Shown piece after piece: positions 1 to 10,556 of a stretch of 64,000 bases of DNA; the first letter of the stretch is position 1, and the number at the start of each line of letters is the position of its first letter. The notes under the pieces are model-generated. The model was given only the letters and a program-made list of their open reading frames with translations, had not been told where the DNA came from and made no database searches. A program made the translations under genes and the position numbers. Origin of the DNA: Providencia alcalifaciens (GTDB lineage: Bacteria > Pseudomonadota > Gammaproteobacteria > Enterobacterales > Enterobacteriaceae); contig NZ_CP084296.1 of assembly GCF_020271745.1 (NCBI RefSeq), positions 496,001 to 560,000 of the forward strand, written 5' to 3'.

Positions 1-176
1 TTGACCGCTCCTGCCGACAATACTGGTGCATGACCGATGACCGCTTGTGTCTCAGAGGAGGTAATCGAGGCGGCCAGCGCTGACGAACTGACAGCCATGC
101 TCAGAACTGCACCAGCAATCAGAATAGATAATTGACCTTGGCGGATCATTGGGATTGTTTGCTTATTGTTACTCAT
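1..176 (-). CDS. Secreted protein, N-terminal part only (ZirU/ZirS-like partner of the inverse autotransporter); runs off the window
   Basis: Reading minus from an ATG at 176 gives 58 codons that stay open to the window edge. The protein starts MSNNKQTIPMIRQGQ, then has a hydrophobic stretch (LSILIAGAVLSMAV) and a typical SSALAA signal-peptidase site near residue 34, so it is exported by Sec. A Shine-Dalgarno-like AAAAGG lies about 8 nt before the ATG. The gap to the upstream inverse autotransporter gene is only 42 bp, so the two are probably one operon. In the Salmonella Zir pathway the ZirT barrel is encoded with secreted ZirS and ZirU, and by position this is a candidate for such a partner. 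Only the signal peptide and about 24 mature residues are visible, so the family is inferred from context. Confidence 0.6.
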   Translation of the reverse strand, partial: MSNNKQTIPMIRQGQLSILIAGAVLSMAVSSSALAASITSSETQAVIGHAPVLSAGAV

Positions 177-218
177 CAAATTGTTACCTTTTATTTTAAA
201 AATACTCTATGGGTGCAT

Positions 219-2240
219 TTATTGTGCTGTTACGCGCAGCTTGCGCTTTTGCATGTCTGCTGTAACGGTGTATGTCATGGCGGTAGCGCCGTTTATTGCC
301 TGATACTGTCCTGACCCTTGAGTTGTCTCCACTTCCCACTGCCAAGCAGTCGGTAGAATGCAGTTAACTCGGCAATCAGGTGTGGCTGTTAGAACATCGC
401 CAACCACGGGACTCCCTTTCATGACAGTGCCGTTACGAAATATTTGTATTCCCAATGGTGCAGCCATCACTTCTACCACCATCGGAGCCATACTGATCCC
501 CTCTACCTGTGGATTAAAAGTGAGGGTACCGGGAAGATTTCCGGCGGTTATTGCGGTGGTGTAAACTCCAGGTGCCGCTTCTTTCAATGCAGCCAACTTA
601 ACGCCACTTTGTGAAGACGGCAGGGATGGTCCACCTTTGTGCGTCGTAAAGGTAAATGGCAGCTGAATAGCTGAAGCCAATCCCGTCATCGGTGCGTTTT
701 GGTCATCTCGCACTGTCAAAGTCAATGTGTCAGACTCAGAAACATTCAATGTGCCTGCGCCTACCGTCAGGCTGGAGTGGCGGGTAGAAAGCCCTGCATC
801 TACAATGACCTTTACATAGACTAGTTTTGACGCATTCCCCTTTCCATCCCATGCTCTCGCGCTCAAGGTATAAGTATTGGTTGAACCCGCTTGCCAAGTA
901 GGTAAGCGCATCTGCCAAGCAGTCAAACTTTTACCAACAGACTGCGTTTTCCCACCTTTAGCTGAAAATTCTGTCAGCATTCCCCATTCCACGCGATCAG
1001 CACCGTATTTTGCTTTCAAAATCGCGTTCACTAACTGTAGGCTAGCGCCACGACCGCGGATTACTTGCGGCAGAATCAGGCTAATAAGCTCTTGTTTTTG
1101 ATACTCAAGTACGATGTGGTTATTACGCTCAACCAGTGCCATCCGATTGCTCGGGAGTGTACGCAGGTTCGCCACCGCAGCGGATGAGATTTGATCCTTC
1201 CAAGGCACACCGAATGAATAGTTAAGCTGCGCCTGAAGCTGAAGCTCATCCGTTCCCTTTCCTTTGCGCCAATCAGCACCGAAAGTGACTAATGGGAAAG
1301 GCGTATAATTCACCCCCACCGTCATCGCTTTTGGTGCCTTACTGCGGCTATCTTTGCCTTTCAGTGCCACTTCATCCCCGAAATATTGTTCGTATTTCAG
1401 TTTTCCGCCGAGCTGCGGATAAGACGGTAACCAGCCACTGGCGGCTATATCAAACCCGTTGGCTGGTCGTTCATCGTAATCAGCAAAGTCCCGTGACTGA
1501 TGCCAGCTATTGAGTCGCAGATAACCATTGGCAGATAAATGCAGATAATCGGACCATAACTCGCCCCCAATACCCGCCCGACGATTGTTACCGGTAACAT
1601 CAATATCGTAAAAAGTGTTTACACCATACATCCATTGGTCACTGAATCGGCGAACCCCAGCGCCTAAATTCAAGGTGGTACGGCCATCAAGGTTCCGACC
1701 ACCGAACTGGGTAAATACCAGCCAGTCAGGGCTCTGATATAGCGGTAACAGCATGTCAGCAGATACGGTACTCTGTGATAACTTCTTTCCTGGCTGTACG
1801 CCAATCTGGGCAGTACCAAACTGATTCAGCCAACTTTCCACTGCGGATGAGGCCTCGCTAATTGCCATATTCTTGGCCTGTCTGGAAAGGTACGCTTCGG
1901 CACTTTCTGTATTCATCGCCACAAAAAAGTCAGGGGCCGTACGAGACAACCAATTTTGTATCTGGCTATCCTGTTCGTTAATCAATCTGTTTCCGGTCGT
2001 ATTTTTGTCTGTTGTCTTTACAGAGTGTGTACTCGAATTATCAATTTCATCTTCAGCAGATAGAACTTCAAAAGCGCTATGGAATGTACGCATTTGATTT
2101 AGTTTTTTCCGTTCCTCCTTATCCGCCAATCCGTTAGCAAATACTGAGCCGACTGGCATGATGGATGCGGGTAGTAAAATGGAAAGTAATAAACGCATCT
2201 GAAATGATTTGATGCTGTAGCGGTTAATACCAAAAAACAT
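219..2240 (-). CDS. Inverse autotransporter (intimin/invasin family), ZirT-like, with Ig-like C-terminal domains
   Basis: 673 residues. A signal peptide covers about residues 1-35 (MRLLLSILLPASIMPVG, then VFANG); an internal Met at 15 is an alternative start. Residues 130-147 carry the conserved WLNQFGTAQI linker that precedes the beta-domain in intimins and invasins. Residues 150-390 look like the 12-strand outer-membrane barrel, with blocks such as LVFTQFGGRNL, LNLGAGVRRF, VNTFYDIDVTG and FGADWRKGKG. After it come an Ig-like region (about 395-482), a Big_1-like region (485-592) and a last Ig-like domain (595-673) holding a close Cys pair (C623, C627) and a TYTVT motif. There is no LysM domain and no lectin-like adhesin tip. 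The short passenger fits ZirT better than a classical adhesin. The start has AAAGGATAG upstream. The Zir assignment is by recall and architecture. Confidence 0.85.
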   Translation of the reverse strand: MFFGINRYSIKSFQMRLLLSILLPASIMPVGSVFANGLADKEERKKLNQMRTFHSAFEVLSAEDEIDNSSTHSVKTTDKNTTGNRLINEQDSQIQNWLSRTAPDFFVAMNTESAEAYLSRQAKNMAISEASSAVESWLNQFGTAQIGVQPGKKLSQSTVSADMLLPLYQSPDWLVFTQFGGRNLDGRTTLNLGAGVRRFSDQWMYGVNTFYDIDVTGNNRRAGIGGELWSDYLHLSANGYLRLNSWHQSRDFADYDERPANGFDIAASGWLPSYPQLGGKLKYEQYFGDEVALKGKDSRSKAPKAMTVGVNYTPFPLVTFGADWRKGKGTDELQLQAQLNYSFGVPWKDQISSAAVANLRTLPSNRMALVERNNHIVLEYQKQELISLILPQVIRGRGASLQLVNAILKAKYGADRVEWGMLTEFSAKGGKTQSVGKSLTAWQMRLPTWQAGSTNTYTLSARAWDGKGNASKLVYVKVIVDAGLSTRHSSLTVGAGTLNVSESDTLTLTVRDDQNAPMTGLASAIQLPFTFTTHKGGPSLPSSQSGVKLAALKEAAPGVYTTAITAGNLPGTLTFNPQVEGISMAPMVVEVMAAPLGIQIFRNGTVMKGSPVVGDVLTATPDCRVNCILPTAWQWEVETTQGSGQYQAINGATAMTYTVTADMQKRKLRVTAQ

Positions 2241-2824
2241 TGTTCTATCCTTTATGCTTTCCTTTAAGGTGTTTTTTCATAATGGGTATATTTCCATTGT
2301 TAATAGCAGATAAATAAATACTGGCCATCTAAATTAAACAGTTTAGTTACCCTGCTATTTAAATAGCGAAAGAAGCACCATAATCATTATTGCCATCTTG
2401 TTTCGGGATGGAATTTATATGTCTAGATTAATAATAAAAACGGATTTATTCGGATTAAATATGAAGTAATAGAGAGTAAAATTAATTAAGTGACGATAAT
2501 TTATTACGTATTGGAATAGATGTCATAGGCTTGAACCATTAAGCTGCGAGTTACTGGCGACATGCACTCATAGCAAGCGCTAGCTGCTTACATCCGAAAG
2601 CTCTTACTGACGTATTCAGATAACGTTTTCTTTGTGGAATATTTTGGAATGGAAGCTTTCTCACGACGAATATTTATATTATTAATATACAAACTTCATA
2701 AAATTAAATAAGCGAGATATTAAAAGACATTTCATTTTTTAATACTGTTTTTTGAATATGGTACTTTGGATAATTAAGATTCTGAACATTGATTGAAAAC
2801 CATGAAAAATAAAACATGGGTCAT
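2241..2824. other. Long AT-rich intergenic region upstream of the inverse autotransporter
   Basis: About 580 bp without a plausible gene on either strand. It is strongly AT-rich with long A/T runs and must hold the promoter of the minus-strand autotransporter gene. I could not pick one promoter with confidence. An imperfect inverted repeat (CCATG...CATGG) lies near 2800-2820. Such AT-rich flanks are typical targets of H-NS silencing, which is an inference here. Confidence 0.4.
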
Positions 2825-2860
2825 AAAAAACGGGAGCTGGTTAAACCGACTCCCGTTTTA
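2825..2860 (-). terminator. Rho-independent terminator after accA
   Basis: On the minus strand a stem (AAAACGGGAGT paired with GCTCCCGTTTT, one mismatch region) closes a short loop and is followed by a T-run. It lies 35 bp after the accA stop and would end the long rpsB-to-accA series. Confidence 0.85.
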
Positions 2861-2894
2861 AAATAGAATGGATTGCACTTAATAGGTTAGCTAA

Positions 2895-3854
2895 TTAGCA
2901 GTAACCATATCCCATCAGACGTTGATAACGACGATTTTTCAGTGCTTCTTCATCCAGAGTTTCTAACTCATTCAAGTCTTGCGTGATTTGTGCTTTCAGA
3001 GATTCTGCGATTTCATCGTAATTACGATGTGCGCCGCCCAGAGGTTCAGGGATCACGCTATCAATCAGTTTCAGCTCTTTTAAGCGAGGCGCCGTAATCC
3101 CCATCGCGTCAGCCGCTAATGGTGCTTTATCGGCACTTTTCCACAGAATAGATGCACAACCTTCTGGTGAGATAACGGAATAGGTGCTGTATTGCAGCAT
3201 ATTCACTTTATCACCCACGCCAATCGCTAATGCGCCACCTGAACCGCCTTCACCGATCACAGTACAGATCACAGGAACGGATAAGCGAGACATTTCACGT
3301 AAGTTACGTGCGATCGCTTCTGATTGACCACGTTCTTCTGCACCCACTCCTGGGTATGCACCTGGAGTATCGATGAATGTAATAATTGGCAGCTTGAAAC
3401 GTTCAGCCATTTCCATCAGACGCAGTGCTTTACGGTAGCCTTCTGGTGCCGGCATACCAAAGTTACGGCGAATTTTCTCTTTCGTTTCACGGCCTTTTTG
3501 ATGGCCAATAACCATCACAGGACGCCCATCCAAACGAGCTAAACCACCAATAATCGCTTTGTCATCGGCATACGCGCGATCACCTGCTAATTCTTGGTAA
3601 TCTGTAAAAATACGGGAAATGTAGTCCAAAGAGTATGGACGACGTGGGTGACGAGCGAGTTTAGCAATTTGCCAAGCCCCCAGATCAGAGAAAATCTTAC
3701 GTGTCAGTTCAACACTTTTTTCACGTAAACGGGCAACCTCTTCATCTAGGTTGACTTCTAAGTTGTTATCTTGACGGCTAACTGCAGTTAGGGAATCGAT
3801 TTTCGCCTCTAATTCAGCAATCGGCTGTTCAAAATCAAGAAAGTCCAGACTCAT
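2895..3854 (-). CDS. accA: Acetyl-CoA carboxylase carboxyltransferase subunit alpha
   Basis: 319 residues, the same length as E. coli AccA. With AccD it forms the carboxyltransferase that moves CO2 from carboxybiotin to acetyl-CoA to make malonyl-CoA, the first committed step of fatty acid synthesis in the cytosol. The start [19 protein letters not shown], the crotonase-like core with [11 protein letters not shown] and [18 protein letters not shown], and the [15 protein letters not shown] segment are hallmark AccA sequence. It follows dnaE by 12 bp and is the last gene before a strong terminator, the usual enterobacterial arrangement. Confidence 0.98.
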   Translation of the reverse strand: MSLDFLDFEQPIAELEAKIDSLTAVSRQDNNLEVNLDEEVARLREKSVELTRKIFSDLGAWQIAKLARHPRRPYSLDYISRIFTDYQELAGDRAYADDKAIIGGLARLDGRPVMVIGHQKGRETKEKIRRNFGMPAPEGYRKALRLMEMAERFKLPIITFIDTPGAYPGVGAEERGQSEAIARNLREMSRLSVPVICTVIGEGGSGGALAIGVGDKVNMLQYSTYSVISPEGCASILWKSADKAPLAADAMGITAPRLKELKLIDSVIPEPLGGAHRNYDEIAESLKAQITQDLNELETLDEEALKNRRYQRLMGYGYC

Positions 3855-3866
3855 AATATTCCTATT

Positions 3867-6800
3867 TTAGTCAAATTCTAATTCTACCTGCTCACTACCC
3901 AGCAGAGTTCGAAGGTCGTTCAGAAGGGGATCCACGGGTGTTACACGCCAAACAACGCCAAACTTAAGCTTAGCTCTGGCATCATCCTTCTGATAATACA
4001 AGTGAACCGGTATCGTGCCTGAACGATGAGGTTCAAGCGCATTACGAAGCCGATTCAGTAATTGATCGTTAATCTGTTTATCGGACAGTGAAATTGCAAG
4101 GCCGCGCGCATACTTTTCCCTTGCTTCACCGATATCCATCAATTCGCGCACTGTCATTTTATTACCACCATTGAAATCATCAAAGCTGACCTGACCGGTG
4201 GCAATTAAAATATTGTCTTTTTCCAACATATGTTGGTATTTATCCAGCGCATCTGAAAATAACATAATATCCAGACGACCGGAACGATCATCGAGCGTGC
4301 AAATCCCAATTCGGTTTCCACGTTTGGTGGTGATCACTTTGGCAGAGAGCACTAAACCTACCACAGTTGTCACTTGACCACGAGGGGTTGGGTTCACATC
4401 TTTCAATCTCAAACCATTTGTATAACGCTCTATCTCACTTAAGTATCGCGTTATTGGGTGACCTGTCAAATAGAGACCTAAAGTTTCGCGCTCACCTTCT
4501 AGCACGACTTGTTCAGGCCACTTCGGCACACTGGCGTAAGAACTTTCAACCTGCTCAGGGGCTTCGGCAAGCACACCAAACATATCTCCTTGCCCGATAG
4601 CTTCTGCTTTCGCATGCTGATCTGCCGCTTTTAATGCATCTTCAAGGGATGACATCAAGGCCGCTCGGTGAGGCCCTAAATGGTCGAATGCCCCTGCCAT
4701 GATCAGCTTTTCCATCACACGGCGGTTGATCTTTTTAATATCCACACGAGCACAAAGGTCGAAAATTTCTTTAAAAATTCCACCTTGTTGGCGAGCTTCA
4801 ATAATCGCTTCGATTGGCCCTTCACCAACGCCTTTAATGGCGCCGATACCGTAAACTATCTCACCTTCATCATTCACATGGAAGTGATATAACCCACTAT
4901 TGATATCTGGTGGCAATACTTTTAAGCCCATACGCCAACATTCATCAACCAGCCCAACCACTTTTTCCGTGTTATCCATATCCGCAGTCATTACTGCAGC
5001 CATAAATTCAGCCGGATAGTGGGCTTTTAGCCATAATGTTTGGTACGAGACCAACGCATAGGCAGCGGAGTGTGATTTGTTAAATCCATAACCGGCGAAT
5101 TTCTCCACCAAGTCAAAGATTTTCATCGACAACTCGCCATCTACCCCATTTTTGATGGAACCTTCCTCAAAAACGGAGCGCTGTTTTGCCATCTCTTCGG
5201 GTTTCTTTTTACCCATCGCACGACGCAACATATCCGCGCCACCGAGGGTATAACCTGCTAAAACCTGAGCAATCTGCATAACCTGTTCTTGGTATAGGAT
5301 AATACCATAAGTTGGCTCTAGAACAGGTTTTAATGATTCGTGCTGCCAATTTACATCAGGATATGAGATCTCTTCACGACCATGTTTACGGTCGATAAAG
5401 TTATCTACCATCCCCGATTGCAGAGGACCCGGGCGGAATAAGGCTACCAGAGCGATCATATCTTCAAAACAGTCCGGTTGCAGGCGTTTAATCAGATCCT
5501 TCATTCCTCGAGATTCTAATTGGAATACCGCCGTGGTTTCCGAACGCTGCAACATATCGAAGCTTTTCTTATCCTGTAAAGGAATCGCTGCAATATCAAT
5601 CGGTTCTAAATCTTTCTTGGCTCGACGAGCATTGATCATCTCCAATGCCCAGTTAATAATGGTCAGCGTACGCAGACCTAGGAAGTCGAATTTTACCAAG
5701 CCTGCATATTCAACATCGTTTTTATCGAATTGTGTAACGGGGTTATTACCTTCTGCATCGCAATAGAGCGGCGCAAAATCCGTAATTTTGGTCGGTGCAA
5801 TAACCACCCCACCGGCGTGCTTACCGGCGTTACGCGTGACCCCTTCAAGCTTACGCGCCATATCGATTAGCGCTTTAACCTCTTCATCTGCTTCATAAAT
5901 TTCAGGCAACTGAGGTTCCACTTCAAAAGCTTTTTCAAGGGTCATTCCCGGGTCAGGGGGAACGAGTTTAGAAATTCGGTCAACGAAACCATAAGGGTGT
6001 CCCAGTACGCGTCCCACGTCACGAATAACAGCTTTTGCTGCCATCGTACCAAAGGTAATAATCTGAGATACCGCATCTCGCCCATACATTTGAGCAACAT
6101 GATCAATGACTTGATCACGTTTTTCCATGCAAAAGTCAACGTCAAAGTCTGGCATTGAAACCCGCTCAGGGTTCAAAAAACGCTCGAACAGTAAATCAAG
6201 TTCAAGTGGGTCTAAGTCAGTGATTTTTAGTGCATAAGCCACTAAAGAACCCGCACCTGAGCCTCGCCCCGGACCAACAGGAACGCCGTTATCTTTTGAC
6301 CACTGGATAAACTCCATCACGATCAAGAAGTAGCCGGGGAATCCCATTTGGTTAATAACGTTGAGTTCGATTTCCAAACGTTCATCATATTCAGGGCGTT
6401 TTTCTGCTCGGACTTTCTCATCTGGGAATAGGAATTTGAGACGTTCTTCCAGGCCTTCTTTTGAACGCATGACCAAAAAGTCTTCCGTTTCCATATCCCC
6501 TGTCGGGAATTTGGGTAGGAAATATTCACCAAGACGAATAGTGACGTTACAGCGCTTAGCAATCTCTACACTATTTTCTAATGCTTCAGGGATGTCGGCA
6601 AACAGCTCGCACATCTCTTCTTCAGTACGTAAGTATTGCTGAGGACTATAATTTTTTGGACGCTTCGGATCGGCTAACGTGAATCCATCATGAATAGCGA
6701 CGCGAATTTCATGAGCATCAAAGTCGCTACTTTCAATGAAACAGACCTCGTTGGTTGCTACAACAGGCAGGCCACGCTGAGTTGCCAATTCGACAGCGGC

Positions 6801-7349
6801 ATGTAGGTAGCTTTCTTCATCAGGTCGCCCTGTACGAATAAGTTCAAGATAGTAAGCATCAGGAAAATGAGTTTGGTAAAAAGCTACACTCTCATCCACG
6901 AGTGCTTGGTTACCGCGAAGTAAAAACTGCCCCACATCCCCTTTTCGACCACCTGATAGTAAGATCAAACCTTCTTTATGTTTGACAAGCCAGTCCCGGT
7001 GAATAGTAGGCCCAATTGCACCATAACCTTTTTGGTAAGCTTCAGAGATGAGTAAGGTGAGGTTTTGATAGCCTTCGTTATTGCGAGCCAGAACTGTTAA
7101 GTGCGCAACCTCATCACCAAGTTGCTCACTTTCCATATAAAAATCAGCACCAATGATCGGCTTGATACCCGCACCATGAGCCGCACCATAAAACTTCACT
7201 AACCCACAAAGGTTAGTAAAATCTGTGATAGCAAATGCAGGCATGCCCATGGCGGCGACTTTTTTCACTAATGGACCGGTTTTTGCCAGCCCATCAATCA
7301 TGGAGTAGTCACTGTGAACACGTAGATGAATAAAACGAGGAGAAGCCAT
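3867..7349 (-). CDS. dnaE: DNA polymerase III subunit alpha
   Basis: 1160 residues, equal to E. coli DnaE. This is the catalytic subunit of the replicative polymerase. The N-terminal PHP domain begins with [18 protein letters not shown]. The catalytic palm carries the acidic motif [16 protein letters not shown] near residue 400, and the fingers contain [14 protein letters not shown]. The C-terminal region holds the helix-hairpin-helix, an OB fold ([21 protein letters not shown]) and the tau-binding tail ending in QVELEFD. It sits between rnhB (28 bp upstream) and accA. No frameshift or truncation is visible. Confidence 0.99.
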   Translation of the reverse strand: MASPRFIHLRVHSDYSMIDGLAKTGPLVKKVAAMGMPAFAITDFTNLCGLVKFYGAAHGAGIKPIIGADFYMESEQLGDEVAHLTVLARNNEGYQNLTLLISEAYQKGYGAIGPTIHRDWLVKHKEGLILLSGGRKGDVGQFLLRGNQALVDESVAFYQTHFPDAYYLELIRTGRPDEESYLHAAVELATQRGLPVVATNEVCFIESSDFDAHEIRVAIHDGFTLADPKRPKNYSPQQYLRTEEEMCELFADIPEALENSVEIAKRCNVTIRLGEYFLPKFPTGDMETEDFLVMRSKEGLEERLKFLFPDEKVRAEKRPEYDERLEIELNVINQMGFPGYFLIVMEFIQWSKDNGVPVGPGRGSGAGSLVAYALKITDLDPLELDLLFERFLNPERVSMPDFDVDFCMEKRDQVIDHVAQMYGRDAVSQIITFGTMAAKAVIRDVGRVLGHPYGFVDRISKLVPPDPGMTLEKAFEVEPQLPEIYEADEEVKALIDMARKLEGVTRNAGKHAGGVVIAPTKITDFAPLYCDAEGNNPVTQFDKNDVEYAGLVKFDFLGLRTLTIINWALEMINARRAKKDLEPIDIAAIPLQDKKSFDMLQRSETTAVFQLESRGMKDLIKRLQPDCFEDMIALVALFRPGPLQSGMVDNFIDRKHGREEISYPDVNWQHESLKPVLEPTYGIILYQEQVMQIAQVLAGYTLGGADMLRRAMGKKKPEEMAKQRSVFEEGSIKNGVDGELSMKIFDLVEKFAGYGFNKSHSAAYALVSYQTLWLKAHYPAEFMAAVMTADMDNTEKVVGLVDECWRMGLKVLPPDINSGLYHFHVNDEGEIVYGIGAIKGVGEGPIEAIIEARQQGGIFKEIFDLCARVDIKKINRRVMEKLIMAGAFDHLGPHRAALMSSLEDALKAADQHAKAEAIGQGDMFGVLAEAPEQVESSYASVPKWPEQVVLEGERETLGLYLTGHPITRYLSEIERYTNGLRLKDVNPTPRGQVTTVVGLVLSAKVITTKRGNRIGICTLDDRSGRLDIMLFSDALDKYQHMLEKDNILIATGQVSFDDFNGGNKMTVRELMDIGEAREKYARGLAISLSDKQINDQLLNRLRNALEPHRSGTIPVHLYYQKDDARAKLKFGVVWRVTPVDPLLNDLRTLLGSEQVELEFD

Positions 7350-7378
7350 TAACTTTATACCTATTTTTCTTATGCCGA

Positions 7379-7969
7379 CTATTTAATGTCTAACGCACGT
7401 CTTACAGGCGCGAAGCTTTTACGGTGAAACTCGGTAGCGCCAAACTCAGCTAATTTTTCTAAATGATACGCGGTAGGATAACCTTTGTGTTTCGCAAAAC
7501 CATACTCAGGAAAAGCTTTATCAAGCTCAACCATTTCCCTATCTCGAACCACTTTCGCCAGAATTGAGGCTGCGCTGATCTCTTGGACTAAGCTATCACC
7601 TTTAACAACGGCCTGTGATGGCATTGTCAGTTTAGGGCAGCGGTTGCCATCCACTAAGACGAATTCTGGTTGAATAGAAAGACCTTCAACCGCTCTTTGC
7701 ATAGCCAACATTGTGGCATGCAATATATTCAATTGATCGATTTCTTCTGGCTCTGCGCGGCCGATACACCAACACAGCGCTTTTTCTTTGATCTCATCGA
7801 ACAGCTTTTCACGCTTTTTTTCGCTGAGTTTTTTAGAATCCGCAAGCCCTTCAATAGGATTGTTGGGATCTAAAATCACAGCAGCAGTCACTACAGCACC
7901 GACAAGAGGCCCACGCCCCACTTCATCAACACCAGCAATTAAGTTGGCTTTTGGGTATATAAATTCCAT
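7379..7969 (-). CDS. rnhB: Ribonuclease HII
   Basis: 196 residues. RNase HII cuts the RNA strand of RNA/DNA hybrids and starts removal of misincorporated ribonucleotides. The catalytic metal-binding pattern is visible: [17 protein letters not shown] near residue 11 (the DE pair), [10 protein letters not shown] (Asp), and the SILAKVVRD segment. Its ATG shares one base with the lpxB stop (TAATG), so the two are translationally coupled as in E. coli. It lies between lipid A synthesis and dnaE. Confidence 0.98.
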   Translation of the reverse strand: MEFIYPKANLIAGVDEVGRGPLVGAVVTAAVILDPNNPIEGLADSKKLSEKKREKLFDEIKEKALCWCIGRAEPEEIDQLNILHATMLAMQRAVEGLSIQPEFVLVDGNRCPKLTMPSQAVVKGDSLVQEISAASILAKVVRDREMVELDKAFPEYGFAKHKGYPTAYHLEKLAEFGATEFHRKSFAPVRRALDIK

Positions 7970-9120
7970 TATTTTCGAACCAAATCTAATACAGCATCAG
8001 CGGCTTGTTGATCAGCATCACAACGAATCAATTGATGCAATTGTAAGAAAGTTTTCTTCAGCGCATCGACCTGCTCACCACCTTCCAACAATGGAAGTAA
8101 CTGGTCTGCAAGTTGCTGTGGCTGACACTCTTCTTGGAGTAATTCTTTCACGATTTCTTTCCCTGCCAATAAATTTGGCAAAGAAACATAAGGCGTTTTG
8201 ACTAAGCGCTTGGCAAGCCAGAATGTGAAGGGCTTCATACGATAACCGACTACCATTGGGCATTTGGTTAGCATACATTCTAAGGCAGCGGTGCCCGAAG
8301 CGAGTAATGTCGCATCTGCCGCAGTCATTGCATCGCGAGCCTGCCCATCCAGAATATGGACATTCAACTCTGGAGCAACCTGTTGTTTTATCTCATCGAA
8401 TTGCTGACGTCGCTTCTGATTTACCAAAGGTACTACAATATGTAGATCGGTAAAGTGGCTACTTAATAGTGTAGCGGTTTTTAAGAAATCAGCACTGAGC
8501 ATTTCCACTTCAGAATGGCGGCTTCCCGGTAACAAGGCTAAACATTTTGCAGTCGCGGGGATATTTAAACGCTCACGCGCGGCCTGTTTATCAGGGTTTA
8601 AGGGGATTGAGTCCGCCATGGTGTGCCCGATAAAACGGCAAGGGACATCAAAACGGTCATAAAATGCTTTCTCAAACGGAAGAAATGCCAAAACTAAATT
8701 TGTGGAACGACCAATTTTGAATACGCGCTTTTGGCGCCATGCCCAAACAGACGGGCTAACATAATGAATGGTTTTAATGCCCTTTGATTTTAAGCGACCT
8801 TCAAGGGTGATATTAAAATCAGGCGCATCAATGCCGACAAACACATCAGGTTGTAACTCAGTAAAACGCTGAGTTAAATCTTTACGGATGGATAATAAAC
8901 GCGGTAAACGGCCAAGGACTTCAACAATCCCCATGACAGCGAGCTCTTCCATTTCATACCAAGCTTCACAACCTTCTGCTTGCATGAGTGGGCCTGCAAC
9001 ACCGACAAAACGGGCATTGGGAACTTGTTGTTTTAAGGCGCGGATAAGCCCTGCGCCTAAGATATCACCGGAGGTTTCTCCAGCAACAAGGCCAATAGTA
9101 AGTGGGCGGTTGCTATTCAC
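7969..9120 (-). CDS. lpxB: Lipid-A-disaccharide synthase
   Basis: LpxB joins UDP-2,3-diacylglucosamine and lipid X into the lipid A disaccharide at the inner-membrane face. The N-terminus [20 protein letters not shown] and the later [13 protein letters not shown] are family signatures. I place the start at a GTG (9120), which gives 383 residues against 382 in E. coli. It has AAGGAG 9 nt upstream, and a TTG immediately before it is an alternative. An ATG at 9159 would add 13 residues but has no ribosome binding site. The gene follows lpxA closely and shares one base with rnhB. Confidence 0.95.
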   Translation of the reverse strand: MNSNRPLTIGLVAGETSGDILGAGLIRALKQQVPNARFVGVAGPLMQAEGCEAWYEMEELAVMGIVEVLGRLPRLLSIRKDLTQRFTELQPDVFVGIDAPDFNITLEGRLKSKGIKTIHYVSPSVWAWRQKRVFKIGRSTNLVLAFLPFEKAFYDRFDVPCRFIGHTMADSIPLNPDKQAARERLNIPATAKCLALLPGSRHSEVEMLSADFLKTATLLSSHFTDLHIVVPLVNQKRRQQFDEIKQQVAPELNVHILDGQARDAMTAADATLLASGTAALECMLTKCPMVVGYRMKPFTFWLAKRLVKTPYVSLPNLLAGKEIVKELLQEECQPQQLADQLLPLLEGGEQVDALKKTFLQLHQLIRCDADQQAADAVLDLVRK

Positions 9121-9174
9121 CAAAATTCGCTCCTTATTAAAGGCCTTTCTTGTATTCATCTACAGCCGCAAAAA

Positions 9175-9972
9175 TTAACGAATAATTCCGCGCTTAGATT
9201 GTGCTGAGTCTTCTAAGAAATCACTAAATACTTTGACGTGCTCGTCAGTTTTTGCCATTTCAGCAATTTCTTCACGCGCTTCTTCTAAAGATTTTCCTGA
9301 ACGATATAACGTTTTATATGCGTTACGAATAGCGTGCAGAGATTCTTTTTCAAAACCACGGCGTTTTAAACCTTCAAGGTTTAAACCAAATGGAGTTGCA
9401 TGGTTGCCCTGTGCAATAACGTATGGAGGCACGTCTTGTGCAACACCAGAGCATCCACCGACCATTACATGCGCACCAATCTGACAGAATTGATGTACCG
9501 CAGTCATACCACCAATAATAGCGAAATCACCAAGAGTGACGTGACCACCTAACGTTCCGTTATTCGCGATAATACAGCGGTTACCAATGATGCAGTCATG
9601 CGCAATATGGACGTTAACCATTAGTAAATTATCATTACCAATTTTAGTTAGGTCACCGCCTTGAGTGGTTCCACGATGGATAGTCACACTTTCACGGATG
9701 CGGTTACGGTCGCCAATCTCAACGCGAGTTGGCTCACCTTGGTATTTCAGGTCTTGGTTAATTTCACCAATCGAAGCAAATTGAAAAATAACATTGTCAC
9801 GACCAATTTTCGTGTGTCCGTTTACAACAACGTGAGATTTCAGCTCAGTACCTTCACCAATTTCAACATTAGCGCCGATATAGCAAAAAGGACCAATGCG
9901 TACATTGGCACCAATAACAGCTCCATCTTCTACAATAGATGAGGGATGAACATAGGCAGTTTTGTCAATCAT
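9175..9972 (-). CDS. lpxA: UDP-N-acetylglucosamine acyltransferase
   Basis: LpxA performs the first step of lipid A synthesis, transferring 3-hydroxymyristate from ACP to UDP-GlcNAc. From the ATG at 9972 the protein has 265 residues (262 in E. coli) and starts [21 protein letters not shown]. The first two thirds are hexapeptide repeats of a left-handed beta-helix, with the catalytic His in the [12 protein letters not shown] segment. The C-terminal third is helical. The ATG follows the fabZ stop by one base, and a GTG at 9984 inside fabZ would give a longer, less likely product. Confidence 0.97.
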   Translation of the reverse strand: MIDKTAYVHPSSIVEDGAVIGANVRIGPFCYIGANVEIGEGTELKSHVVVNGHTKIGRDNVIFQFASIGEINQDLKYQGEPTRVEIGDRNRIRESVTIHRGTTQGGDLTKIGNDNLLMVNVHIAHDCIIGNRCIIANNGTLGGHVTLGDFAIIGGMTAVHQFCQIGAHVMVGGCSGVAQDVPPYVIAQGNHATPFGLNLEGLKRRGFEKESLHAIRNAYKTLYRSGKSLEEAREEIAEMAKTDEHVKVFSDFLEDSAQSKRGIIR

Positions 9973-9973
9973 A

Positions 9974-10426
9974 TCAGACCTCACGACGACGGGCGCACAT
10001 CATTTCTGCTTCGCAGGCCACTTCTCCATCAACTTTTGCAACACCTTTAAAACGTGCTACACCGCGACGTTCTTTGATAAATTCAACTTCCAGGATCATT
10101 TGATCTCCTGGCAGAACGGGACGTTTAAAGCGTGCGTTATCAATCGCTGCAAAATAATATAATTCGCCAGGTTCAAGCTTGCCTACGCTTTTAAACGCAA
10201 GGATACCCGTAGCCTGAGCCATTGCTTCTAAAATTAAAACACCCGGGAAAATTGGTTTGCTAGGGAAATGTCCCTGAAAGAATGGCTCGTTAAAAGAGAC
10301 GTTCTTTACCGCGCGCAAAGATTTACCTTCTTCAAAATCCAATACACGGTCAACCAAAAGGAATGGGTAACGGTGCGGAAGTAGTTCTAAGATTTCTTCT
10401 ATATTCAGAGTATGATTATCACTCAT
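9974..10426 (-). CDS. fabZ: 3-hydroxyacyl-[acyl-carrier-protein] dehydratase FabZ
   Basis: 150 residues with a hot-dog fold. FabZ dehydrates 3-hydroxyacyl-ACP in each round of fatty acid elongation and competes with LpxA and LpxD for 3-hydroxymyristoyl-ACP. The motif [15 protein letters not shown] and the catalytic [20 protein letters not shown] segment (active-site His, then Glu) are both intact. A 130-bp gap separates it from lpxD and one base separates it from lpxA. Confidence 0.98.
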   Translation of the reverse strand: MSDNHTLNIEEILELLPHRYPFLLVDRVLDFEEGKSLRAVKNVSFNEPFFQGHFPSKPIFPGVLILEAMAQATGILAFKSVGKLEPGELYYFAAIDNARFKRPVLPGDQMILEVEFIKERRGVARFKGVAKVDGEVACEAEMMCARRREV

Positions 10427-10470
10427 CGAAATACTCTTCCTGTCTATTAATACTATTTAATTAATGAATC

Positions 10471-10508
10471 GGCCCGCTTTAACTCAATGGCGAGTTAACA
10501 GGCAGGCC
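10471..10508. other. Hairpin in the lpxD-fabZ gap
   Basis: The 130-bp gap between lpxD and fabZ holds an imperfect inverted repeat in which GGCCCGC and AACTC pair with GAGTT and GCAGGCC around a short loop. No T-run follows it on the minus strand, so it is unlikely to stop transcription. It could protect an mRNA end or be a small dispersed palindrome. Confidence 0.45.
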
Positions 10509-10556
10509 GGAAAAAACGTAACTCAAGAAACTATTTTAGCTTGAATTACCAAATAA

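Noticed and set aside
132-314. 60-residue plus-strand reading frame near the left edge
   Set aside because: It overlaps the ends of two minus-strand genes and their spacer and has no ribosome binding site or family.
9121-9159. Longer LpxB from the ATG at 9159
   Set aside because: No ribosome binding site; the extra 13 residues have no family counterpart.
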